This document shows, in pieces, positions 18,202-26,424 of a stretch of DNA of 64,000 nucleotides. The translations under genes were made by a program, and so were the position numbers. The stretch is from the NCBI GenBank assembly GCA_015655125.1, contig JAATFP010000061.1, forward strand, positions 1 to 64,000. The letters are read 5' to 3'. Numbering within the stretch: the stretch's first letter is position 1; the number at the start of each line of letters is the position of its first letter. Below the pieces are notes generated by a model. The model ran no database searches, was not told the DNA's origin, and saw only the letters and a program-made list of their open reading frames with translations. Source of the DNA: Chitinophagales bacterium (lineage in GTDB: Bacteria; Bacteroidota; Bacteroidia; Chitinophagales; Chitinophagaceae).

Positions 18202-19374
18202 TTATTTCAATACTTCCGCCAGCTTCTGTTCCAGGGCCGCACCCCGCAATTCCGTTGCGATCACTTTCCCTTCCGGATCCAGCAACACATTATACGGAAT
18301 AGACTCGTAACCGTACAATTGAACCGTTGCATTGCTCCAGTATTTAAGGTCGCTCACCTGCTTCCATTCCAGTTTGTCGTCTTTAATGGCTTTCAGCCAT
18401 GGTTCTTTTTTCTCATCGAGCGACACGCCGAGGATCGTAAAGTTTTTGCTTTTGTATTTGTTGTATGCAATCACCACATTCGGATTTTCACCCCGGCATG
18501 GTCCGCACCAGCTTGCCCAGAAATCTACCAGCACATATTTTCCGCGGAGCGAACTAAGTGTAAATGGTTTTCCTTCCGTATCGTTCATTGTAAAATCGGG
18601 CGCCGTCATTCCAAGCCGTACCACACCGCCGGTATTTCCGCCGGCTGCAGCTTGTTGTTGTTTGGCCGAAGCCTGTTGCTGCGCCGTTTTCATTTCATTA
18701 AAACGGGTTACCATGGCAGTAACACCGGAATGTTTTGGAAAACGTTTTCCCAACGCGGGAATAACCCTGTTCAAAACAGCAGTATCTGCTTTTTGCGTGT
18801 AACCCAACGCGAAAATAGCCACCACCGGGCTTTTTGCATCTTCAATCGTTTTGATGATGAAATCATTTGCGTCTTTATCAATCGTTGCGATCTGCGCTTT
18901 TTCTGCCGTCAGCGCGCTGTCGTTTTCTTTGTGAAGCTCCAGTTCCTTGATCCTGTTGGCTGTTTTTTCAAACGCTTCGCGGCGGGTGTCGAGATCCGTT
19001 AAAAATGATTTAAGCGAGTTGTTTGCGGGGCTATTAAAATTGGCACCGGTAAGGTTCATATCCTTTGCATCACCTGTGAAATCGATCTTGTTGTTGTCGT
19101 TGATAAAGAGGTACCCGTTTTCCTGTTTTTCCAGGCGAAGTCTGTAAAAGCCTTCCTCTGTTGAATTTGCGCCCACGGTAAATTTGCCGTTCTTCAATTC
19201 TGCGGTGTCCAGTACTTGCGGAGCCTGGTCGCTGAAGAACAATTGCTCGAGATATATTTTCTGGTCCGGAGCATTTTTTAGCATTCCGATCACAGTAAAT
19301 CCTGTATCTTCTTTTTTGTCGGAACACGCTGCAAAACCTGCGCACAGCATCAGTACGAGAACGATCCTTTTCAT
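18202..19374 (-). CDS. TlpA/ResA-like thioredoxin lipoprotein with DUF4369
   Basis: 390 aa. Lipobox with Cys17 (AGFAACSDK) puts it in the periplasm or outer membrane. Residues about 24-120 resemble DUF4369, 125-245 are a helical, Gln/Ala-rich connector, and 255-390 are a thioredoxin fold of the TlpA type with the redox site W-C290-G-P-C293. It should reduce or exchange disulfides in exported proteins; the partner is unknown. Such DUF4369-TlpA proteins are common in Bacteroidota. The upstream gap carries a dispersed repeat. Confidence 0.88.
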   Translation of the reverse strand: MKRIVLVLMLCAGFAACSDKKEDTGFTVIGMLKNAPDQKIYLEQLFFSDQAPQVLDTAELKNGKFTVGANSTEEGFYRLRLEKQENGYLFINDNNKIDFTGDAKDMNLTGANFNSPANNSLKSFLTDLDTRREAFEKTANRIKELELHKENDSALTAEKAQIATIDKDANDFIIKTIEDAKSPVVAIFALGYTQKADTAVLNRVIPALGKRFPKHSGVTAMVTRFNEMKTAQQQASAKQQQAAAGGNTGGVVRLGMTAPDFTMNDTEGKPFTLSSLRGKYVLVDFWASWCGPCRGENPNVVIAYNKYKSKNFTILGVSLDEKKEPWLKAIKDDKLEWKQVSDLKYWSNATVQLYGYESIPYNVLLDPEGKVIATELRGAALEQKLAEVLK

Positions 19375-19423
19375 GTATATTTTTTTATTAGTTGTTTAAT
19401 TTTATTGTTGGCGCCGCTCTAAA

Positions 19424-19482
19424 ATTCTGTCAGACTGAACTTGTCGAAGGTCGCTTTTAATAAGCTCAGGCTGACAGGATTC
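19424..19482. repeat. TGTCAG...CTTGTCGAAGG dispersed inverted repeat
   Basis: Between the TlpA-like gene and gatB. Left arm contains TGAACTTGTCGAAGG, right arm AAGCTCAGGCTGACAGG, so the arms are imperfect reverse complements. The same arms recur at 26310-26378 and 27837-27888, and a looser version at 30906-30955. Confidence 0.75.
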
Positions 19483-19508
19483 TTGGGGGTAATATTCAAC
19501 ATGTTTCT

Positions 19509-20948
19509 TTAACTTAATTTTTCGATGAGTACTTTATTCGTCAGCTGCATGTCGGCTTTGCCTTTGCTGCGTTTTTTTACTTCACCGGCAAACAATCCCA
19601 GCAAACCTTTTTTTCCTGACCTGTATTCTTTTACTTTGTCGGGCATAGAAGCGATCACTTCGTTCACCCAACCTTCAATGGCACCTTCATTGCTTTCCTG
19701 TAAAAGGTTGAGTGATGTTGCAATGGATTCCGCCGTTTGTGAAGGATCGGCGATCATCGCGTTCAGCATTTTTGTAGAAGCCGTGTTGAAACTCACTTTG
19801 CCCGTTTCGGTAAAATTAACGAGCGATGCAATATTAGTTTCATGCAAGGGAAATACGGTAATATCAATGTTATTTTCTGTACAATAGTTTTTTATGGCGG
19901 TCATCCAGTTTGCTGCAGCTTTGTAATGGTTCGTATGTTCAACGATCATTTCAAAAAGATCCGCATCATCCTTGTCATTGGTCAGCTGCGCAGCATCGTA
20001 TTCTGATAGCTGGTATTGCGAAATGTATTTTTGCTGCAATACCACCGGGAGCACCGGCATAGCTGCTTTCGTTTTTTCAAGGTATTCTGCATTAATAAAA
20101 AAAGGCGGCAGATCAGGTTCCGGGAAATAACGGTAGTCATCAGCTTTTTCCTTGCTGCGCAACGCAAACGTAGTATTGTTGTCTGCGTTAAAACTGCGCG
20201 TTTGTTGTATCACAGGCTCACCTTTTTCTGTCAGTGCGATCAATCTTGCACCCTCTGCTTCAATCGCTTTCTTTACATTGCGGATGCTGTTGAGATTTTT
20301 TACTTCTACGCGCGTACCCAAGGTAACAGCACCTTTCAGGCGAACAGAAATGTTGGCGTCGCAGCGCATGCTGCCTTCTTCCATATTGCCGTCGCAAACG
20401 TCCAGCCAACGTACAAGTTTGCGGAGCTCTGTAAGATATGCATAAGCTTCATCGGAAGTATGAAGGTCAGGTTCAGTCACGATCTCCAGCAAAGGCATTC
20501 CGGCGCGGTTAAGGTCGATGCTCGTGTATAGTTCGTTCTGAGCGTGCAAACTTTTACCGGCATCTTCTTCCATGTGAATGCGATTGAGCTTCACGTCTTT
20601 TTTACCGTCGTTGGTTTGTATGGAAACATATCCGCCTTGGCAGATCGGTGCAGTGTGCTGACTTACCTGGTAGCCTTTCGGCAGGTCGGGGTAAAAATAA
20701 TTTTTCCTGGCAAAATAATTTTCCTGCACAATACTACAGTTCAATGCGAGTCCGAGTTTTACTGCCAGCTCGATTACTTTTTCATTCATCACCGGTAAAG
20801 TACCGGGATGCGCCAGGGAGATCGCGCTCACTTGTGTATTTGGCTGGGCGCCGAATGATGTTCCGTCGCCGCAAAATAGTTTGCTTTCTGTTTGCAACTG
20901 GGCGTGAACTTCCAGTCCAATGACGAGTTCGTATTTGTCGTGAATCAT
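19509..20948 (-). CDS. gatB: Asp-tRNA(Asn)/Glu-tRNA(Gln) amidotransferase subunit B
   Basis: 479 aa, the usual length. GatB binds mischarged Glu-tRNA(Gln) or Asp-tRNA(Asn), phosphorylates the acyl group, and with GatA and GatC converts it to the amide. Diagnostic segments: YELVIGLEVHAQL at residues 6-18, SLAHPGTLPVMNEKV near 45, PKGYQVSQHTAPICQGG near 95, MEEDAGKSLH, and VEVKNLNSIRNVKKAIE. A C-terminal YqeY-type helical domain follows. gatA and gatC are not in this window. A TATTTTTG box ends only 4 bases before the start codon. Confidence 0.97.
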   Translation of the reverse strand: MIHDKYELVIGLEVHAQLQTESKLFCGDGTSFGAQPNTQVSAISLAHPGTLPVMNEKVIELAVKLGLALNCSIVQENYFARKNYFYPDLPKGYQVSQHTAPICQGGYVSIQTNDGKKDVKLNRIHMEEDAGKSLHAQNELYTSIDLNRAGMPLLEIVTEPDLHTSDEAYAYLTELRKLVRWLDVCDGNMEEGSMRCDANISVRLKGAVTLGTRVEVKNLNSIRNVKKAIEAEGARLIALTEKGEPVIQQTRSFNADNNTTFALRSKEKADDYRYFPEPDLPPFFINAEYLEKTKAAMPVLPVVLQQKYISQYQLSEYDAAQLTNDKDDADLFEMIVEHTNHYKAAANWMTAIKNYCTENNIDITVFPLHETNIASLVNFTETGKVSFNTASTKMLNAMIADPSQTAESIATSLNLLQESNEGAIEGWVNEVIASMPDKVKEYRSGKKGLLGLFAGEVKKRSKGKADMQLTNKVLIEKLS

Positions 20949-20952
20949 ACTG

Positions 20953-20960
20953 CAAAAATA
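20953..20960 (-). promoter_or_regulatory. candidate -7 box of gatB
   Basis: On the minus strand TATTTTTG fits TAnnTTTG and ends 4 bases before the gatB ATG. Transcription would then begin at or next to the start codon, suggesting a leaderless or nearly leaderless mRNA. No clear -33 box; an octamer repeat occupies that place. Confidence 0.5.
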
Positions 20961-20992
20961 GGCGTTTAGAAGTTTAGGCGTTTAGACGTTTA
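20961..20992. repeat. 8-bp tandem repeat upstream of gatB
   Basis: Four contiguous octamers: GGCGTTTA, GAAGTTTA, GGCGTTTA, GACGTTTA. They cover the region where the -33 element of the gatB promoter would lie. Confidence 0.8.
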
Positions 20993-21070
20993 GTTGAGTG
21001 TAAGCTATTCAGAATATTCTTGTTTAATTTAAACGCCCGGATCTTAGCGTGTGAACCTCTATGTTTTGAA

Positions 21071-21107
21071 CAAAAAAAGGCGCCATTGAGAACAACGGCG
21101 CCGTTTT
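21071..21107 (-). terminator. terminator of the double-PDZ gene
   Basis: Inverted GGCGCC arms with a 12-base loop, flanked by an A-run on the plus strand that reads as a T-run on the minus strand. It lies 16 bases past the stop of the minus-strand PDZ gene, in the correct orientation. Confidence 0.65.
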
Positions 21108-21122
21108 ACATAAACTAAACTT

Positions 21123-22184
21123 TTAAAGATTTGTCGTTTTGAGCTTCTTTGGGATTTTTACATTCAATGTTATTTCGCTGCCGTTGCGTTTTACCTTAAC
21201 GGGATAATTTATATTATCGCTGTTCGCCTGCATTTGCTCACGCGCCTCATCGGTGTTTGCGATTTTTTTGCCGTTGACTTCAGTTAGAATATCGTCTTTC
21301 CTGATGCCGGCTGTTGCAGCAGGTGAAGCATCATCTACATCGAGGATCTTTACGCCGTTACCTTCTTCGGTGTCCTGGATCTTGATGCCGAGTTTTTGTT
21401 TTTTCATTGTTACGATCATATTTCGAAACGACGACCTGTCGTTGTCCCAGCCGTTTACCGGTGGCGTAGGCGGAGTTGGCCTGCGCGGGAAGGAAAAAGA
21501 TTTCACGGCACCATCCGGGCCGGTCAATGTATAAGCCAGCACGTCACCATCGGGCCCCGTGATGGCGGAAGTCGTTTCCTGTAAAGTAGCTTTAACCGTT
21601 TTTTCTTTGTCGGAGCCTCTTTTATAAGAAACTTTTATTTCGTCCTTTGGTTTGAGTTTGCCGATGGTTGTAAAAAGATCGGCCGGGCCGGTCACTTTTG
21701 TATCGTTGATCTTCGTAATGATATCATCTGCCTTAAGACCTGCGGCTTCCGCCGCACTTTCTTTTGTTACCGAAATTATCTTTGCGCCATCGTCGGTTTT
21801 ATCAGTTGATACACCCAGAAAAGGCCGTGTTTTCTGTGAACCGGATATGTCGAAGTTTAGTCCTTTAATATTATCTACATCAAAGTCGTCAAAATTAATT
21901 CCATTAAAATCGAAGTTGAGCTTGTCGCCGCTGATCACTATCTTTTTATTGTTGATCGTGATGCCATCGTCATTGAATTCCACCAACGGTTTGCCGTTTA
22001 CGGTTACTTTGTCGCCGTTGATCTGAAGGTTGAGCGTTACATCTTTATCGCCTTTTTTGCGAATGATGATTTCCTGGGTTTCTTTTTTGTCTTCTACAGT
22101 TTTTTGCGTATCCTGCGCAATGGCCGTCTGGCCGAAGAACGCTGCCAGCCAGGGAAAGAGCGCTGCCGTTAATAATTTTTTCAT
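21123..22184 (-). CDS. exported protein with two PDZ domains
   Basis: 353 aa with a signal peptide (MKKLLTAALFPWLAAFFGQTAIAQ). Residues 25-110 are charged and repetitive in Lys, Asp and Asn. The first PDZ domain is about 118-200 (PFLGVSTDKTDDGAKIISV, AAEAAGLKADDIITKINDTKV) and the second about 260-345 (KLGIKIQDTEEGNGVKILDV, AATAGIRKDDILTEVNGKKI). There is no protease domain, so it is not a DegP or CtpA enzyme; it may bind C-termini or act as a scaffold in the periplasm. Function unknown. Followed by its own terminator. Confidence 0.8.
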   Translation of the reverse strand: MKKLLTAALFPWLAAFFGQTAIAQDTQKTVEDKKETQEIIIRKKGDKDVTLNLQINGDKVTVNGKPLVEFNDDGITINNKKIVISGDKLNFDFNGINFDDFDVDNIKGLNFDISGSQKTRPFLGVSTDKTDDGAKIISVTKESAAEAAGLKADDIITKINDTKVTGPADLFTTIGKLKPKDEIKVSYKRGSDKEKTVKATLQETTSAITGPDGDVLAYTLTGPDGAVKSFSFPRRPTPPTPPVNGWDNDRSSFRNMIVTMKKQKLGIKIQDTEEGNGVKILDVDDASPAATAGIRKDDILTEVNGKKIANTDEAREQMQANSDNINYPVKVKRNGSEITLNVKIPKKLKTTNL

Positions 22185-22404
22185 GGTATAATTTTTATGT
22201 ACGAAACTTTTAGTACATCAAAACTAATGGTTAAATTTTAATTACGAAACATTTCGCAAATAAATATTTTCCTTTAACAATTTTTTGGCATTTAACGGCG
22301 GAACATTTCAAAATGCTGATAGTATTGTCATAATTCCGCGATACAATAGCTGACCCCGATGGTGCGTACCGGGCATAAAAGTATGAACCGGCGCCGGCAG
22401 AATT

Positions 22405-23163
22405 TTATTTCGGCTTAAACAATTTGATCGTGTAATACAACAGCTGCTGGTTTCCATAATCCCCGTGCCCGGGAATGACGATCTTCACATCCGGGTATTG
22501 CTGCCTCACTTTTTCAACAGTGGTTGGCCAGGCTGCTACATTCGCATCGCCCAAATAACCTTTGCCGGCGCCGATCTCTTTTACCAGACAACCACCAAAC
22601 AAGATGTTGTCGCCGGTAAAATAGCCCACCACGTTATCTATTGTATGACCTTCACCCAAAAATTTTGCGGTAATAGCTTGATCGCCCACTTTCAGTACAA
22701 GTGAATCCTGAAAGCTATTTGCAGGAACTGCATATTTATTTTCTTTTGCAAGCTCAATCGTTTTAAAATACGCATACGAAGGAACATTAGCTTCATCAAA
22801 TGCTGTCAACCCGCCAAGGCAATCATGGTGAAAATGGGTGGGAATGACGGCGTTTATTTTGCAACGAAGGGAATCTCTTATCCAGTTGATCAGCTCCGTG
22901 GAAGCGGAGTCGTTGGCAGGCGTATCAAAGACAATCGTTTCACCATTGTTTCTTACCACGAGGCCGTTGCATTCAACATTCCCAAAATCGGTGGTTTGTA
23001 AAAACGAAATGTGTTCAAAAGAATTTGGCGCAACCTGTGTAATGATGAGCCGGGCAGACTTATAGATTTCTTTTGCTTTGAACGTGGTTCTTTTTTGTGC
23101 CTGGCAAAGAAGAACCGTTGCCGAAAACAATACAAGCAATAGCGGTTTAAGTATAGCTTTCAT
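22405..23163 (-). CDS. subclass B1-type metallo-beta-lactamase homologue
   Basis: 252 aa, exported (signal peptide ending LLCQAQ). All zinc ligands of subclass B1 beta-lactamases are in place and order: H110-x-H112-x-D114 (THFHHD), H173 (GEGHTIDN), C192 (FGGCLVK) and H233 (IPGHGDYGN). Lys195, three residues after the Cys, corresponds to the substrate carboxylate-binding Lys of B1 enzymes, and the block following it (YLGDANVAAWPTTVEKV) matches the usual LGN-DA-WP pattern. The enzyme should open beta-lactam rings, possibly carbapenems, in the periplasm. Activity is predicted, not shown. No mobile element lies nearby, so it appears intrinsic. Confidence 0.85.
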   Translation of the reverse strand: MKAILKPLLLVLFSATVLLCQAQKRTTFKAKEIYKSARLIITQVAPNSFEHISFLQTTDFGNVECNGLVVRNNGETIVFDTPANDSASTELINWIRDSLRCKINAVIPTHFHHDCLGGLTAFDEANVPSYAYFKTIELAKENKYAVPANSFQDSLVLKVGDQAITAKFLGEGHTIDNVVGYFTGDNILFGGCLVKEIGAGKGYLGDANVAAWPTTVEKVRQQYPDVKIVIPGHGDYGNQQLLYYTIKLFKPK

Positions 23164-23182
23164 ATTAATGATTGTAGGGAAG

Positions 23183-23190
23183 CAAAGTTA
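23183..23190 (-). promoter_or_regulatory. candidate -7 box of the metallo-beta-lactamase gene
   Basis: Minus-strand TAACTTTG matches TAnnTTTG and lies 19 bases before the ATG at 23163. A -33 TTTG at standard spacing is not evident. Confidence 0.45.
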
Positions 23191-23296
23191 ATGGAACGTC
23201 TTTTCTTTACTGTTCGCGTTTTCCACATCAGAAACTCCCGGAATTGTTGTTTTCAAAAACGAATGATTGCCATGCCTATAGCGGAATACGACGTAT

Positions 23297-24862
23297 TTAC
23301 CCTTGATCATTATTCTTTTTGATCCTGCTACTTTGAAATTTTCTTCGGATGATTTCCTGCACCGGCACATTGTGGATCTTGCTTTCCAGCCAGCTTACAA
23401 TATCAAGATACTGATAGGAGCGGCGGTTGTATTTACTTGCAGAAACCGTTTCCAGCTTGTCGCGCAATTGCATGAATGATTTTCTGACATCTTTAGGTTT
23501 GGATGAAAGCGACCTGCGGAGGAACGCAAATATTTCCGTAAGCACCGCATCAAGATTTTCCATTTTGGACAAAAAGCGATAAACGGATTTTATCAGGTAT
23601 TCCACCAGTTCCATATTTCCCAATTCATAATGTGCTATGAGATGCAGCAATCGTGCGAAACATTGAATGTCGGTACGCAACTGCCCCACTTTTAAATTGA
23701 TGATCTTATTGAGATATACGATAGCCCGTTCGTTATCACCGGAACCAAAATACAAACTGGCGATCTTATAGTAAAACACCAGCACACGATGAGTATCGAT
23801 GTACTGCTGATACTGTTTTAATTTTTCTTCAATCGGTTTCACCAGTTCCAGGCCCTCCGTGAATGTACCTTCGAGGAAATGCTGGTTAATTTTTGCGGTG
23901 TATAGATATACGAAAGTCTGTATCTCCAGGTTTTCGCTGAATCCGCCGGCCAGCGCATAAAATTTTTCCAGTTGCTTAAGCTCCTGGTTCATTCTTTCAT
24001 GTCGCCCGATGATGAACAGCGCATTCAATAAATTATGTACCGCTTTCACATAAAGAAACGGCTCTTCTTTTTTTGCTTCGGGGTGTTCGGTAAATAATTG
24101 TACCCACTTCTCCGCATGGCGGTAATATTTTGTAAAGTCGAGCTGTATAATGTAATACCAGCAATAGCTTTGATGAAAATATGCCTTGCCAAAAAAACTG
24201 ATCTGCGCCTCGTTGATGCCGTCGGTATTCTGGCGGAATATTTTTTCAATCTCCTTGCTGTGCGCTTCATCCGAAACATGGCCGTTTTCCAAATACAATT
24301 CATACATCCGCAGCGCAAGATTGGATAAATGCGTTACTTCATTTATTTGCTTGATGCTAAAATCCGTTTCGTCGATAAGCGCGCCGGCACGCCCTTTCAG
24401 GCTTCGGGTAATATGGCGCGATTCAATATCTTTTTCAAATTGCAGTATTTCCAGTGTCAAAATAAAATGACTGTTTGTCTTTGCCACCACTTTTACTTTC
24501 TCCAGGATCTTCAGTGCCTGGATGATCAATCCGCGGTTGTACAATATCCGCGCAAAATCGATCTGCTCACGGATCTGTATTTCCATGTTCTTCAAACTGT
24601 GCAGCAATCGCAGTGACGTAAGCAGTTCGCCGTATAAATGCGCCTTGATATTGGGTAATTGCTGCCGCGAAATGGAAGGAACTTTTTTCAAAACCGCTTC
24701 CTCGCTATATTCTTTTAAAGCATCCAATGCATCAAAAAGACGGGCAAATTTCGAATCTTCCGTAGCCTGGTTCCGTGATATATAAAGCTTAAAATGACGC
24801 TTTTCCGCTCCAACGAGCGATTTTACGAGTAAAAAAAGCGGGTCATTCACATTGTTTGGCAT
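23297..24862 (-). CDS. large helical protein, possibly TPR-like, unknown function
   Basis: 521 aa, no signal peptide and no membrane segment, so cytosolic. It is helix-rich throughout with repeated hydrophobic heptad-like patterns (for example ILYNRGLIIQALKILEKVK near 110, and SGDNERAIVYLNKIINLK near 380), which resembles TPR-type helical repeats without clear consensus. The C-terminal 60 residues are basic. I recognise the overall type from Chitinophagaceae genomes but know no function. A long gap separates it from the divergent leu genes. Confidence 0.6.
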   Translation of the reverse strand: MPNNVNDPLFLLVKSLVGAEKRHFKLYISRNQATEDSKFARLFDALDALKEYSEEAVLKKVPSISRQQLPNIKAHLYGELLTSLRLLHSLKNMEIQIREQIDFARILYNRGLIIQALKILEKVKVVAKTNSHFILTLEILQFEKDIESRHITRSLKGRAGALIDETDFSIKQINEVTHLSNLALRMYELYLENGHVSDEAHSKEIEKIFRQNTDGINEAQISFFGKAYFHQSYCWYYIIQLDFTKYYRHAEKWVQLFTEHPEAKKEEPFLYVKAVHNLLNALFIIGRHERMNQELKQLEKFYALAGGFSENLEIQTFVYLYTAKINQHFLEGTFTEGLELVKPIEEKLKQYQQYIDTHRVLVFYYKIASLYFGSGDNERAIVYLNKIINLKVGQLRTDIQCFARLLHLIAHYELGNMELVEYLIKSVYRFLSKMENLDAVLTEIFAFLRRSLSSKPKDVRKSFMQLRDKLETVSASKYNRRSYQYLDIVSWLESKIHNVPVQEIIRRKFQSSRIKKNNDQG

Positions 24863-25037
24863 CGTAAATTATTTTTAATAAACCCTTTGTCAACAGCACT
24901 TTCGGAAAAAAAAACCTCTTTCTTGAACCGTAAAACCAACATCATTTTGATTTCTTTTAGGGCGCCAATGGGTATATTTTACACAACTGCTTCAAAATTA
25001 CGGCAGCATTACGGTATTACACATTTAATATTTAAGC

Positions 25038-26204
25038 ATGGCTGACAATAGCAAAATTTTCATTTTTGATACCACTTTACGCGACGGCGAACAGGTGCCG
25101 GGCTGCAAGCTCAACAGCAACGAAAAGGTGGAATTGGCGCTGCAGTTGGAAGCGCTTGGTGTTGACATCATTGAAGCCGGGTTTCCTGTTTCATCGCCCG
25201 GAGATTTTGCATCCGTAAATGAAATTTCAAAAACATTAAAAAATGTTACCGTTTGCGGCTTGACAAGAGCTGTTCAAAAAGACATTGAAGTAGCTGCAGA
25301 AGCGCTGAAATATGCAAAGCGGCCACGTATTCACACAGGTATCGGCACATCCGATCTTCATATCAAGGCAAAATTCAATGCTACGCAGGATGAGATCCTC
25401 GAACGTGCTATTCAGGCAGTAAGGTGGGCGAAGAATTTTGTAGACGACGTGGAATTTTATGCAGAAGATGCCGGCCGCACCAGCAATGAATATCTTGCGC
25501 GCGTGATCGAAGCCGTGATCAAAGCCGGCGCTACTACGGTAAATATCCCGGATACCACTGGTTACTGCCTTCCGCATCAGTACGGCGAAAAGATCGCTTA
25601 TCTCGTCAACAATGTTCCGAACATCGATAAGGCCGTTATTTCCTGTCATTGCCACAATGATCTCGGACTCGCCACGGCAAATTCCATCGCGGGCATCATC
25701 AATGGCGCGCGCCAGATCGAATGTACCATCAACGGGTTGGGCGAAAGAGCGGGCAACACGTCTCTTGAAGAAGTGGCGATGATTATCCGGTCGCACAAAA
25801 CCCTGGGTTTTCACACAAATATTGATAGCAAACAGCTGAACCCGCTCAGTCGCATCGTTTCTGAAACCATGCGCATGCCGGTTCAGCCGAATAAAGCGAT
25901 CGTTGGAAGCAATGCCTTCTCGCATTCTTCCGGCATTAACCAGGATGGATTCTTAAAAGATGCGCTCACGTACGAGATCATCAATCCCGAAGAAGTAGGC
26001 GCCGATAGTTCTAAGATCGTACTTACAGCAAGAAGCGGCCGAAGCGCATTGGCATTCCGCTTTCAAAAACTTGGATTTCAATTTACGAGGAATGACGTCG
26101 ACACTTTATATGCAGAATTTGTAAAAATAGCCGACAGTAAAAAGGAAGTGAACGACGATGATCTTACTGTTATGGCGAAAGATTTTGCTGCGCAAACGGT
26201 TTAA
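25038..26204 (+). CDS. leuA: 2-isopropylmalate synthase, short form
   Basis: First committed step of leucine synthesis: acetyl-CoA plus 2-oxoisovalerate to 2-isopropylmalate. 388 aa. Motifs: [12 protein letters not shown] at 11-22 with Arg15-Asp16, and H204-x-H206 (SCHCHNDLG), the metal ligands, followed by [13 protein letters not shown]. Compared with the roughly 520-residue form it lacks the C-terminal leucine-binding regulatory domain, so classical feedback inhibition by leucine is not expected by that route. Homocitrate or citramalate synthase are alternatives within the family, but leuC, leuD and leuB follow directly, which settles the role. Confidence 0.93.
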   Translation: MADNSKIFIFDTTLRDGEQVPGCKLNSNEKVELALQLEALGVDIIEAGFPVSSPGDFASVNEISKTLKNVTVCGLTRAVQKDIEVAAEALKYAKRPRIHTGIGTSDLHIKAKFNATQDEILERAIQAVRWAKNFVDDVEFYAEDAGRTSNEYLARVIEAVIKAGATTVNIPDTTGYCLPHQYGEKIAYLVNNVPNIDKAVISCHCHNDLGLATANSIAGIINGARQIECTINGLGERAGNTSLEEVAMIIRSHKTLGFHTNIDSKQLNPLSRIVSETMRMPVQPNKAIVGSNAFSHSSGINQDGFLKDALTYEIINPEEVGADSSKIVLTARSGRSALAFRFQKLGFQFTRNDVDTLYAEFVKIADSKKEVNDDDLTVMAKDFAAQTV

Positions 26205-26249
26205 AATGGGAACAAGAGTCGGGCTGAACTCTCATTGAGGCTGAACTTG

Positions 26250-26303
26250 TCACATTCCAGTCTCAACTCACATTCCAGTCAGCGCTCGCATTCCAGTGTG
26301 AAC
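26250..26303. repeat. 18-bp tandem repeat, three copies
   Basis: Between leuA and leuC. Three contiguous 18-mers (26250-26267, 26268-26285, 26286-26303) share the core CATTCCAGT. The first two start with TCACATTCCAGTC. Confidence 0.85.
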
Positions 26304-26309
26304 ATGCAT

Positions 26310-26378
26310 GTCAGCCTGAGCTTGTCGAAGGCAAATTGAATATCACTTTTCTTCGACAAGCCTAGCCTGGAATGACAA
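26310..26378. repeat. dispersed inverted repeat, leuA-leuC gap
   Basis: Left arm CAGCCTGAGCTTGTCGAAGG at 26312-26331; right arm starts CTTCGACAAGCCTAGCC at 26351. Same family as 19424-19482 and 27837-27888. It directly follows the 18-bp tandem repeat. Confidence 0.75.
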
Positions 26379-26424
26379 TGCTTTAAACAATAATAAACGA
26401 ATAGACCAAGCATAGAAAAACGAA

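Noticed and set aside
18148-19002. 284-codon plus-strand frame opposite the TlpA-like gene
   Set aside because: Composition is that of an antisense shadow (Phe, Cys and His rich), and the opposite strand carries a full lipoprotein-thioredoxin.
24863-25037. Leucine leader peptide before leuA
   Set aside because: No short frame with Leu codons and no terminator hairpin is visible there.
25236-25925. 229-codon minus-strand frame inside leuA
   Set aside because: Shadow of leuA; no signal, no family resemblance.
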